A stretch of 64,000 nucleotides of DNA from Sediminibacterium roseum (GTDB taxonomy: Bacteria > Bacteroidota > Bacteroidia > Chitinophagales > Chitinophagaceae). Positions 9,239 to 16,710 of this stretch are shown in pieces. Under the pieces are notes generated by a model. That model searched no databases. It worked only from the letters and a program-made list of their open reading frames with translations, and was not told where the DNA came from. Position 1 is the stretch's first letter; each line of letters begins with the position of its first letter. The translations under genes were made by a program, and so were the position numbers. The stretch spans positions 434,001-498,000 of the forward strand of contig NZ_JAACJS010000012.1 in the NCBI RefSeq assembly GCF_009939005.1, read 5' to 3'.

Positions 9239-10837
9239 TCATGCACCATCCAACTCAATTATTTTCTTCACCCCTGCTTTCTCTACAAACTTCACATCAT
9301 GAGATATAATAATAATAGTACCCTCATACGCCTGAACAGCATGTGAAAGCACTTCGATGTTCTGAATATCAAGATTGTTGGTAGGTTCATCGAGGATAAC
9401 GATGTCAGGCGGACGGTTTCTGACCGTAAGACAGCAAAGCGTCAACCGCATCTTCTCCCCTCCACTCAAATGGCTGCAATACTGGTCCCAGTGTGCTTGT
9501 CCGAATAAAAACCGGTTGAGCCGCGCTTTTACTTCGTGTTCGCTCAGGTCTCCATTGTTAAATTGCTGGGCCTGTTGGTATACCGTGCGTTGGTTATCGA
9601 TCAAAGAATAATCCTGGTCAATACAGATTGCATCGCTTTTGGCACGATAAAAATTTCCTTGCTGCGGATTCAATTCGCCGACAATGATCTTTACCAGTGT
9701 AGTTTTACCTGAACCATTTTGCCCGGAAATCGCAACACGCTCACCGGTGGTGATGTGAATATCAAGAGGGTTTTTCCAAATCCAGTTTTGCCCGTCGTAA
9801 CGGTAATTGATGCCTGTTGCATCGAATAATACTTTACCCCCGTGAAGGCCTGTTTGCATAAATTCCAGTTTGATGGAACCGGTTTTCACCATGTTCGATC
9901 GCAGCGCCTGCAGCTGTTGTGAGAGTTGGGCGATCTTTTCCGAATGTACGTCTTTGGTTTTCGAGGTACTGTTCTCTGCCTTGTTACGCAATGTGTTCAT
10001 CATAATCCTCGCTACACCGGCTTTATCCTGCTTCCCTTTGCCCCGGCTGTCTGACCTTTGTTGCTGCTCCATCACCTTCCTTTCGGTTTCTCTTGCTTTC
10101 CGCAACGCCTTTTCAGAAGCCCGCAATGTTAAGGCAAGCGCATGCTTCTCTATCTCTTTCTGGGCCGCGTAAAAATCATAGTTCCCGCCATAAACAACAA
10201 TACCTTCCTTGCCTAGCTCACAGGTAGTGTTTAGCAGGTTTAACAATTCCCGGTCGTGACTGACTACGATCAGCGAGCTTTTTGTTGACCGTATAAATGC
10301 ATACAACAATTCCCTCCCGTTGCCATCAAGGTGATTGCTCGGTTCATCCAGCAACACGATGCGTGGTTGATGAATGGTGATCGCACTCAAAAAAACCCTT
10401 GTCTTCTCTCCGCCACTGAGTGATCCCATTTTCCGGCCAAGATCCATACCGGTCAATCCCCAATGCTGCAGTGCCTGGTTACATCGTTCCTGAATCGTCC
10501 AGTCATCATCCACAAGTAAATAATTGTTCGCCGAAACATTACCGTCCAATATTTCCCTGAGCGCCTGCAATTTTTCACCTACCTGCATTGCATCGGCAAC
10601 AGGCAGCTCCTCGAATTGTCCAAAATGCTGTGGTACATAAAAAGGTGGTGTATCGGAAAAGATGGTTCCGTCGAGCGGCTTTGTAAGCCCCATTACAATT
10701 CGCAGGAATGTTGATTTCCCGGATCCATTGTTCCCGATGAGTGATATTTTGTTGCGGTCCTGAAGCGTAAGATTGACATCCCGAAACAGCAGTTCTTCAT
10801 TGGGATAGGCATAAGACAGCCCTTGTATGCTAAGCAT
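9239..10837 (-). CDS. ABC-F family ATPase (ribosome-associated)
   Basis: 532 aa from the ATG at 10837; a TTG 13 codons upstream is less likely because the ATG is followed by the family's usual MLSIQGLSYAYP. Two ABC ATPase domains lie in tandem with no membrane segments. Domain 1 has Walker A GNNGSGKST, signature SLSGGEKTRV and Walker B IVLLDEPSNHLD. Domain 2 has GQNGSGKTT, HLSGGEKMRL and IVILDEPTNNLD. The charged linker between them (about residues 235-320) is rich in Lys, Arg, Glu and Gln. ABC-F proteins bind the ribosomal E site; some protect against antibiotics, others regulate translation. The promoter and roughly 100-nt leader upstream would suit an inducible resistance factor, but which subfamily this is needs a tree. 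Confidence 0.92.
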   Translation of the reverse strand: MLSIQGLSYAYPNEELLFRDVNLTLQDRNKISLIGNNGSGKSTFLRIVMGLTKPLDGTIFSDTPPFYVPQHFGQFEELPVADAMQVGEKLQALREILDGNVSANNYLLVDDDWTIQERCNQALQHWGLTGMDLGRKMGSLSGGEKTRVFLSAITIHQPRIVLLDEPSNHLDGNGRELLYAFIRSTKSSLIVVSHDRELLNLLNTTCELGKEGIVVYGGNYDFYAAQKEIEKHALALTLRASEKALRKARETERKVMEQQQRSDSRGKGKQDKAGVARIMMNTLRNKAENSTSKTKDVHSEKIAQLSQQLQALRSNMVKTGSIKLEFMQTGLHGGKVLFDATGINYRYDGQNWIWKNPLDIHITTGERVAISGQNGSGKTTLVKIIVGELNPQQGNFYRAKSDAICIDQDYSLIDNQRTVYQQAQQFNNGDLSEHEVKARLNRFLFGQAHWDQYCSHLSGGEKMRLTLCCLTVRNRPPDIVILDEPTNNLDIQNIEVLSHAVQAYEGTIIIISHDVKFVEKAGVKKIIELDGA

Positions 10838-10945
10838 GTTTATTTCTTTAAAGAATACAAAATCGCTGTGCCGCAATTGCGGTCAGCAGTTTGGGTTCAT
10901 TGGAAAGAAATAAAATATCACATGCTGATCTGGAGAATTAAAAGT
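10838..10945 (-). promoter_or_regulatory. ABC-F transcript leader with short ORF and palindrome
   Basis: Between the predicted transcription start and the ATG lie about 100 nt. They contain a minus-strand mini-ORF at 10900-10883 (ATG AAC CCA AAC TGC TGA, MNPNC). Its stop overlaps the 5' side of a hairpin: GCTG-a-CCGC, loop AATT, GCGG-ca-CAGC, at about 10866-10886. Several antibiotic-responsive ABC-F genes have leader-peptide attenuation, so this may be one. No good ribosome binding site for the mini-ORF is visible. The rest of the 351-nt gap (10838-11188) holds only the promoter listed next. Confidence 0.35.
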
Positions 10946-10977
10946 CAAAATTACAGAATTATAGTTAAGCGTGCAAA
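10946..10977 (-). promoter_or_regulatory. Bacteroidota-type promoter of the ABC-F gene
   Basis: On the minus strand TTTG (10977-10974), 20 nt, then TAATTTTG (10953-10946). This fits the sigma-ABfr pattern TTTG-N19-21-TAnnTTTG exactly. Start of transcription would be near 10940. Confidence 0.65.
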
Positions 10978-11188
10978 ATCCTGCTGAATGGTCTGATAAA
11001 TCGCTTCAAAGGGATTTACCGCCCTCGGCATCGATCTTCCCCCTGCTATAGGAATCAGCCTTCGCCGGGCCGGGCATAGCTGGATGTTGTACATTGTATA
11101 ACTTTAACTCAGGCAAAATGATGGAAGTACAAACTGGGAAGCCATCGAAATTCAAGCCCCCAATCGTTACAATCTAAAACGACCAACC

Positions 11189-11608
11189 ATGAATGTCCAG
11201 GTTTTTAAATCGTTCCGCGCGCCCGAAAGCGGGTTTGCTCCGATGCTGTATATTCCAAATGGAACGACTGACGTGAGTTTCTACGAAAAAGCATTTGGCG
11301 CAACAGAAACAAGAAGGTTTGGCAACAGCGATGGCAGTATTCATGTTTCGGAGTTTGTGATAGAGGAATCGATGTTCCACCTGCATGAAGTGACGAAAAA
11401 CGCAAAGGCGCTTGATCCCGGTGCAACCGGCGGACATACCACTGTGGAGATCGGTTTATTTGTTGCAGATGTACACGCCGTAGTTGAAAAAGCAGTGGCT
11501 GCAGGAGCCACGATAACCTCAGCCGTTCAGGATTACGACTATGGTTACAGGCAGGCGACAATAAAAGATCCATTCGGGCATCTCTGGACAATACAGCAGG
11601 CGATCTAA
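11189..11608 (+). CDS. VOC superfamily (PhnB/glyoxalase-like) protein
   Basis: 139 aa. It has the vicinal-oxygen-chelate pattern: PMLYIPNGTTDVSFYEKAFGA at the start, a central SEFVIEESMFHLHE strand pair and DYGYRQATIKDPFGHLW at the end. This matches the PhnB-like branch, in which the second half carries the RDPFGH-W motif. Possible roles are metal-dependent isomerase, dioxygenase or drug-binding protein; the reaction cannot be assigned. It is monocistronic. Confidence 0.82.
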   Translation: MNVQVFKSFRAPESGFAPMLYIPNGTTDVSFYEKAFGATETRRFGNSDGSIHVSEFVIEESMFHLHEVTKNAKALDPGATGGHTTVEIGLFVADVHAVVEKAVAAGATITSAVQDYDYGYRQATIKDPFGHLWTIQQAI

Positions 11609-11660
11609 GCGTCGGAATAGTCCGGAAATAATGTTCAGTAAAATGCGACTGGGTTCACGA

Positions 11661-11697
11661 AATGCTGAAAGCCACTGCTGTAGCGACTTTCAGCATT
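11661..11697. terminator. hairpin between convergent genes
   Basis: AATGCTGAAAG (11661-11671) pairs perfectly with CTTTCAGCATT (11687-11697) across a 15-nt loop, between the VOC gene and the SnoaL-like gene, which converge. There is no clear T tract on either side, so it may be a weak or Rho-assisted terminator. Confidence 0.4.
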
Positions 11698-11769
11698 GCA
11701 CCTTGATTGAACATTGAACCAACGTTTCACGAAACGAATTTTCGTTCTTGAAAAATTGACCAACTTCCT

Positions 11770-12093
11770 TTAGTCAGTCACTTTTAACGATTGAATAAAT
11801 CCGTCAACTATATTGAAATGGAATTTTAGCGTAAGCGGACTGCCGGGAAAGGTTCCCGACACTTCGGCGGATAAAATGCCCGATGTACCATTTTCCTGGA
11901 AACCGAGCGGCTTCATAGTGGATCGATATTTTTCGTTGCTTTCAGCTATCCAATGTTCAATTTCTGTTCTGCCGGTATGTACTTTGCCTTCATCATGCAC
12001 GATTGCTGTTTCGGCAAAACAATTTGCGTAGGCCGTACTGTCAAACTCGTTTTGCGCTTTTACTAATGCTGAGATAACTTTTGGTAAATTCAT
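11770..12093 (-). CDS. SnoaL-like / NTF2-fold protein
   Basis: 107 aa from the ATG at 12093, preceded by AGGAAAA; longer starts would overlap the upstream SDR gene. The pattern of an early helix with AQNEFDSTAYANCFAE, then AIVHDEGKVHTGRTEIEHWI, then a beta sheet ending in DGFIQSLKV is typical of the NTF2-like SnoaL fold. These small proteins act as isomerases, hydrolases or binding modules; no substrate can be named. It is 19 nt downstream of the SDR gene and so co-transcribed with it. Confidence 0.75.
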   Translation of the reverse strand: MNLPKVISALVKAQNEFDSTAYANCFAETAIVHDEGKVHTGRTEIEHWIAESNEKYRSTMKPLGFQENGTSGILSAEVSGTFPGSPLTLKFHFNIVDGFIQSLKVTD

Positions 12094-12112
12094 TTTTCCT
12101 GATTTTGTTTTA

Positions 12113-12901
12113 TTAAATAGTAGGCACCGTTCCGCCGTCAATGATGAATTCTGTTCCTGTGAGATAGCCTGCCCTCGGTGATACCAAAAAGCCTACCAAT
12201 TCAGCCACTTCTTCGGGTTCAGCCGGTCTTCCGAAGGGGATTCCACCCAATGCATCCATTACAGTTTGCTGCGCTTCTGCTACTGTGCTTTTTGCATTTC
12301 TTGCGATCTCTCCCAGCCAGGCTACCGATGCTGTTGTCTTGATCCATCCCGGCGAAACCGTGAGCACGCGTATGCCTTTCGGCGCAACCTCGTTCGACAA
12401 ACTTTTGCTGTAATTTCTCAATCCCGCCTTTGCGGCAGCATACGGCAAGGTTGAATCATATAAAGGCAGTTTGCCTTGAATAGAAGCGATGTGAATGATA
12501 ACCCCGCTTTTTCGATCGATCATCTGAGGCAAAAATCCCCTGTCCAGCCGCACGGGAGCCAGCAGGTTGGCTTGTAAGGTTGATTGCCAGTCTTCATCGG
12601 TCAATGCGGCAAAGCCACCAGCCGGCGTAACCGACGAGCCAAGGTTGTTCACAAGAATGTCCAATCTTCCATAAGTAGACAGTACTTCGCTGATCACTTT
12701 TTGAGATCCTGCTGCCGTGCTTAGGTCTGAAGCGATAAGATGCAAGCTGTTGTTTTCTATTTCCGGCGCGTTCCTTGCGGTAATAATTACCGTTGCACCA
12801 GCCTGTAAAAGCCTTTCTGCAATGGCCTTCCCGGTTCCTTTTGTGCCGCCGGTTACCAGTGCAATTTTGCCATTTAACTCGCTACTCAATTCTTTTTCCA
12901 T
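12113..12901 (-). CDS. short-chain dehydrogenase/reductase
   Basis: 262 aa from the ATG at 12901, with AAAAAGGAAAAA just upstream; an upstream TTG frame extension is unlikely. It is a classical SDR: nucleotide-binding VTGGTKGTGKA near residue 20, NNLG at about 87, catalytic Ser140, Tyr154 and Lys158 (PYAAAK), and a C-terminal YLTGTEFIIDGG. The TGGTKGTGKA variant suggests an NAD(P)-dependent oxidoreductase of unknown substrate. With the SnoaL-like gene it forms an operon divergent from an HxlR regulator, which probably controls it. Confidence 0.9.
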   Translation of the reverse strand: MEKELSSELNGKIALVTGGTKGTGKAIAERLLQAGATVIITARNAPEIENNSLHLIASDLSTAAGSQKVISEVLSTYGRLDILVNNLGSSVTPAGGFAALTDEDWQSTLQANLLAPVRLDRGFLPQMIDRKSGVIIHIASIQGKLPLYDSTLPYAAAKAGLRNYSKSLSNEVAPKGIRVLTVSPGWIKTTASVAWLGEIARNAKSTVAEAQQTVMDALGGIPFGRPAEPEEVAELVGFLVSPRAGYLTGTEFIIDGGTVPTI

Positions 12902-13005
12902 TTTTTCCTTTTTTGTTTTTTGAATTCTGATGAGCAAAATTGAGCAGTACGATCAGTTTATACAAGTACGGAAAATGGAATTGCATACTGATAATTTTAT
13001 CCCTA

Positions 13006-13036
13006 TTGTACATCTTCGCCTATTGGGCTAATTTTG
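13006..13036 (+). promoter_or_regulatory. promoter of the HxlR gene, apparently leaderless
   Basis: TTG (13006-13008), 20 nt, TAATTTTG (13029-13036), a full match to the Bacteroidota consensus. The ATG of the HxlR gene is at 13041, five bases after the -7 box, so transcription should start at or within a base or two of the start codon. Confidence 0.65.
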
Positions 13037-13040
13037 TACG

Positions 13041-13406
13041 ATGAAAGAAAGGAAGATACCGTTGAACCTGAATTGCGGGCTTGACCTGGTTGGCGAGGTA
13101 TTGTATGGTAAATGGAAGATCCGTTTACTTTGGTTTATAGATCAAGGGCATAAACGCCCCAGCGAACTGCAACGGAAGATACCTGATGCTTCGAGAAGGG
13201 TGCTGAATATGCAATTGAAAGAACTCGAGCATCATGAGTTGATCTCCAAAACCATCTACCCGGTGGTACCGCCTAAAGTAGAGTATCAGCTAACTGAGTT
13301 TGGAAAAAGCCTTATTCCTGTGATATTGGCCATTGGGCAATGGGGCGATGCAAATGAAAAACGCTTGAGGGCCTTAATTGAGGTCCAGGAATCACAGGAA
13401 GTTTAG
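13041..13406 (+). CDS. HxlR-family transcriptional regulator
   Basis: 121 aa, a single winged-helix domain of HxlR/YodB/HypR type. The N-terminal Cys12 (LNCGLDLVGEVLYGKWKI) is at the place where family members sense quinones, aldehydes or disulfide stress. The recognition part RPSELQRKIPDASRRVLNMQ and the wing PKVEYQLTEFGKSLIPV follow. It is divergent from the SDR-SnoaL operon across about 139 bp. That spacer has two GTAC tetranucleotides 20 bp apart (12947 and 12966), a possible but weak operator. Likely a repressor of the SDR operon and of itself. Confidence 0.88.
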   Translation: MKERKIPLNLNCGLDLVGEVLYGKWKIRLLWFIDQGHKRPSELQRKIPDASRRVLNMQLKELEHHELISKTIYPVVPPKVEYQLTEFGKSLIPVILAIGQWGDANEKRLRALIEVQESQEV

Positions 13407-13545
13407 AACCAATAAGGCTCAAACGATCGCGTCCTTTATTGCAGTTAGTGTTTGCCTTTCACGGGGCCACCCGCTGGTTTTAACTGAGATTTAAACCCGG
13501 GAAGATGGAAGGTAAAATGGCACCTCTCTTATTCTGTCACCCTGC

Positions 13546-15723
13546 CTACTGAACCACATCTAATTTACCCCCTCCATCTGCATTGATCTCAACACTGGCA
13601 TCGTCATTGATATCTATTGCCTGGCAAACAACTTTGGTACTGGCAAGGATGTGTTTGATGCCCGCATTGCTCACTTTGAGATTGTAAAAAGTAAAAGCGG
13701 GTATGGTTTGTATCCCACTGCTGTTGAAATCAACAGTGCTGTTGGTTACCGTGTAGTTGCCACTGCCCGGTGTAAACGATCCCCCGATGCCGATATCGCC
13801 GGTGGTGGCAAAGGTTCTGTCTCCCCCACTTCCATCAAGATTATAATAGTCTACTGCTGCAATGGTGGCAGATGTGGCATTGGTATAGTTTACGGTAGAT
13901 GTGCCTGCCGTAAAAACACCATTGTTAACCAGCGGGGTTCCGGCACCGCCAAGGTTTAAGGTGTAGGTACCGAGATCTAACTCACTCGCAGGCTGGATGG
14001 TGAGCACTTCGTCAACCGTGGTTGTTCCCGTCAGTGTTTTGATACCTGCACCCGAGAAGCCAATATTGTTGTAGTTGAATGCGGGGATCGCCTGGGCCAT
14101 TGCGCCGGTAAAATTTACTGTTCCGTTGTTGGGTGTGAAAGTGATGGCTGATCCTGAAATGGCTCCTGCTATATTCAGTGTGCTGGTGTTGCATCGCAGC
14201 GTTCCGTCGGTGTTTGTCCAGGTGCCGGTGAAGGTATGTGTATGGCCGCTGCCGAGGCGTAATATGCCCCCGCTGCTGTTCATCGTAAATGCACCGCCGT
14301 TTACATCTCCCTGGAGAATGGCCGTTCCGTTTGTTTTAGCGATCAACACCTGGCCCGAGGTTGTAAAACCGCCTATATCCTGTCCTACCGCGCCACTAAT
14401 TGTTACATCGCCGGCTGATGCTGTCCATGTTCCGTTGTTGATAAAATCGCCATTGAAGGTAAGATCGTTTGATCCTGCGTTGAAGGTTGCGCCGGTATTT
14501 ATGGTTAGCGGAACGCCTTCGTTAAAAACTTTGTTACCATTAGCCGATATCGTACCGGTATTGTCAATGATCACGCCCCCGGTTGCAGCAAAGGGAGTGA
14601 TCCATTCCACGCCCGCTGTTCTTGGCGTTGCCGTATTGTAGCGAAGTGAAGCGGACGCACCATAGGCCGGGGCCGCTGATGCAGTCGCGCTTCCTTCTAT
14701 AGAAAAAACATTAGTCACATTGGTTGTTACGACAACGGTTTTAAGCCCCGAATTTGAAAAAGTGAGGTTGTAAAACGTTTTCGTTCCGCTGGCAGACAAT
14801 CGCTGGGCGCCTGCTGCGCCGAGGTTAACCGTTCCTGTTCCCGGAACAAAAACAGCAGCGTTGCTCCCACCCCATGCAGATGTGCTTACCACATTTACAT
14901 TGAGCGTGCTCGAACCGCCATTGAGTGTTCCGCTTGTAAGAATGACCGTGCCTATGGTTGTATGATTCAACCCAACACCAAGATCCAATGTACCCGCCCC
15001 GTTCATGGTCAGGCCGTTTGATGTAACATCTCCGGTAAAAGTTGCGATGCCCGAGGTTTTTGTGCAGGATACCCGCCCGTCTGTTACAAAACCCCCGATA
15101 CTTTGTGTCGCCGCTGTTCCCGAGATCGTGATCGCCGCAGAACCAAAATCCACACTCGCACTCGAATTGGCATTGACCAGGTTTCCCGTTCCCAGGGTTA
15201 TTACAGCCGTAGCTGTAAAGAGAATGGTGCCGGTTGATGTGTTGTTCAGGTCACCGGATGTATGCGTTATTCTCCCTGAAGTTCCGGTGATCGAACCGCT
15301 GTTGATAAGGTCCCCGGTGGTTTGGTTGATTCGTCCTGATGTATAGGTAAACGTTCCATTATTTGTGAACGTCGATGTATTAACGGTGATCTGTCCGGTA
15401 CTGCCCGACATCGTTCCATTGTTCAGACAGTTTCCTGAAATGGTCAGCGTATACGTTTGAAAGGCAAGTGTGCCGCCGCTGTTGATGGTGAGCTGACCGA
15501 TCGTTCGCGTCGCATTCATCGTAACAGTGTGGTTGTTCTGTATGATAAAAATATCACCATTGGCAAGTGTTGCACCATTGGTTGGAAAACCACCCGGGTT
15601 TACCGACCATGTTCCCGGCGTATTGAATGTTCCGCTGGTACGGGAATAATAAGTGGCGCTATAAGCAGGTAGAGAAAACAGGATACAGCAAACCATGAGC
15701 GCGTTGCAGAAAGCCTTGTACAT
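13546..15723 (-). CDS. secreted beta-helix/autotransporter-like repeat protein
   Basis: 725 aa from the ATG at 15723, with AAAAGGATT upstream. A signal peptide ends near LPAYSA. The mature part begins ATYYSRTSGTFNTPGTWS and is low in charge, very rich in Gly, Thr, Asn and Ser. It has short repeats such as LTINSGGTLAF and NNGTFTYTSG, the pattern of right-handed beta-helix surface proteins of Bacteroidota. It ends GGGKLDVVQ without a T9SS sorting domain or membrane anchor, which is unusual for this class and may reflect truncation. A four-box 11-bp repeat array lies 68-105 nt upstream, so it is probably in the stress regulon. Confidence 0.75.
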   Translation of the reverse strand: MYKAFCNALMVCCILFSLPAYSATYYSRTSGTFNTPGTWSVNPGGFPTNGATLANGDIFIIQNNHTVTMNATRTIGQLTINSGGTLAFQTYTLTISGNCLNNGTMSGSTGQITVNTSTFTNNGTFTYTSGRINQTTGDLINSGSITGTSGRITHTSGDLNNTSTGTILFTATAVITLGTGNLVNANSSASVDFGSAAITISGTAATQSIGGFVTDGRVSCTKTSGIATFTGDVTSNGLTMNGAGTLDLGVGLNHTTIGTVILTSGTLNGGSSTLNVNVVSTSAWGGSNAAVFVPGTGTVNLGAAGAQRLSASGTKTFYNLTFSNSGLKTVVVTTNVTNVFSIEGSATASAAPAYGASASLRYNTATPRTAGVEWITPFAATGGVIIDNTGTISANGNKVFNEGVPLTINTGATFNAGSNDLTFNGDFINNGTWTASAGDVTISGAVGQDIGGFTTSGQVLIAKTNGTAILQGDVNGGAFTMNSSGGILRLGSGHTHTFTGTWTNTDGTLRCNTSTLNIAGAISGSAITFTPNNGTVNFTGAMAQAIPAFNYNNIGFSGAGIKTLTGTTTVDEVLTIQPASELDLGTYTLNLGGAGTPLVNNGVFTAGTSTVNYTNATSATIAAVDYYNLDGSGGDRTFATTGDIGIGGSFTPGSGNYTVTNSTVDFNSSGIQTIPAFTFYNLKVSNAGIKHILASTKVVCQAIDINDDASVEINADGGGKLDVVQ

Positions 15724-15790
15724 AATCCTTTTTTTAATTAAATAATACGCAACAGGATCAGGATCACACCTGCAATTTGGCAGCAAGGCA

Positions 15791-15827
15791 TTAACAGGGA
15801 ATTAGAACGCGGTTAGATTGCAGTTAG
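15791..15827 (+). promoter_or_regulatory. 11-bp direct-repeat operator array A (4 boxes)
   Basis: TTAA at 15791 and TTAG at 15802, 15813 and 15824 are spaced exactly 11 bp apart, upstream of the minus-strand beta-helix gene and just after the universal stress gene. Eleven-bp periodicity is typical of PhoB/OmpR-family response-regulator sites. The adjoining 15790-15783 (TGCCTTGC) is only a poor -7 box. Three similar arrays lie within 10 kb. Confidence 0.6.
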
Positions 15828-15831
15828 GTTT

Positions 15832-16638
15832 TCAGGCAACATGGAAATTCAGGTCCTTGACCCAAAGCGCTTCTTTGTCTGCTGCAGACATACGCGTCAT
15901 CAGAAGGTCGGCACCAACCGATCTTGCATAAGACAGGAAGCTATCCAGCGGCGAATAGTTATGATCGAGACATTTGCATTCTACCTGTAAATGCGATGCA
16001 ATTTTTAACCGTTTCAACGTTTCGGTAAGAAAATAAAAGTCTGTGGAACGTTTGCTTGTTTCACCGGATCCAACTGTGACCAGGTGAATTTTCATCTTCT
16101 GCGAAATGGCCGTATCCATGATCGTACGAAGGCGTAGTTCAGGAACAAAATCTGTAATGGGGATCACCACCTGCTTCCATGCGTCCCTGGGCGCCTTTGC
16201 CGCGAATAAAGTGATCACCTGGCAGTGGCTTTTTTCAAGTATGTATTCCAGGTTTGATTTCAGTGCCGGGAACCTTGTTTTAGGAACGGCTGTCTCATTC
16301 AACACAAGCAGATCCGCCCCGATCGACACAGCATGATTGAGAACGGTTGTTCTCCATTTCCCCCATTCTACTGCCGTAACTACGGAGATATCGTGCTCCC
16401 TGCAAATGATCTCTTTCAACATCTGCAGCAGGGCCATTTTTTCACTGGTTAACCCAAGCGGTATCACTTTCGGATGAAACCACCAAAGCTGCGGTTTGTA
16501 AACCGCAGGATCACCCACATACAAAAGATGAAGCTCCGCATTATGGCTTTCTGCCAACGCTGCTACCTGTTTAATAACCGGGAGGAATTCTGCATCCAGT
16601 ATTACCGGCATCAAAATACGCCTGACGAGCTTTTCCAT
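15832..16638 (-). CDS. universal stress protein, tandem UspA domains
   Basis: 268 aa, about two Usp domains. The first starts RRILMPVILDAEFLPVIKQV and has LLVLNET; the second starts KQVVIPITDFVPELRLRTI and ends GADLLMTRM. The Gly-rich ATP-binding motif of ATP-binding Usps is not obvious in either half. These cytoplasmic proteins accumulate under starvation, osmotic or acid stress. It follows the kinase gene on the same strand but has its own repeat array in front, so it is probably under the adjacent two-component system. Confidence 0.85.
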   Translation of the reverse strand: MEKLVRRILMPVILDAEFLPVIKQVAALAESHNAELHLLYVGDPAVYKPQLWWFHPKVIPLGLTSEKMALLQMLKEIICREHDISVVTAVEWGKWRTTVLNHAVSIGADLLVLNETAVPKTRFPALKSNLEYILEKSHCQVITLFAAKAPRDAWKQVVIPITDFVPELRLRTIMDTAISQKMKIHLVTVGSGETSKRSTDFYFLTETLKRLKIASHLQVECKCLDHNYSPLDSFLSYARSVGADLLMTRMSAADKEALWVKDLNFHVA

Positions 16639-16654
16639 AGTGTATGAATTTTAT

Positions 16655-16710
16655 TAAAACTACACTGTGCAGGTAAAGCGTTTCTAAGAAAAGTATTAGA
16701 AATGAATTAG
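16655..16710 (+). promoter_or_regulatory. 11-bp direct-repeat operator array B with -7-like box
   Basis: Boxes TAAA (16674), TAAG (16685), TTAG (16696) and TTAG (16707) are spaced 11 bp apart; a fifth, degenerate position is at 16663. Directly beside it TAAAACTA (16655-16662) reads TAGTTTTA on the minus strand, close to TAnnTTTG, and points at the universal stress gene (ATG 16638). The last box overlaps the stop codon of the kinase gene. The geometry is identical to arrays C and D. Confidence 0.6.

Noticed and set aside
13480..13494. Two TTAA boxes 11 bp apart downstream of the beta-helix gene
   Set aside because: Only two boxes, at the 3' end of convergent genes; chance is likely.
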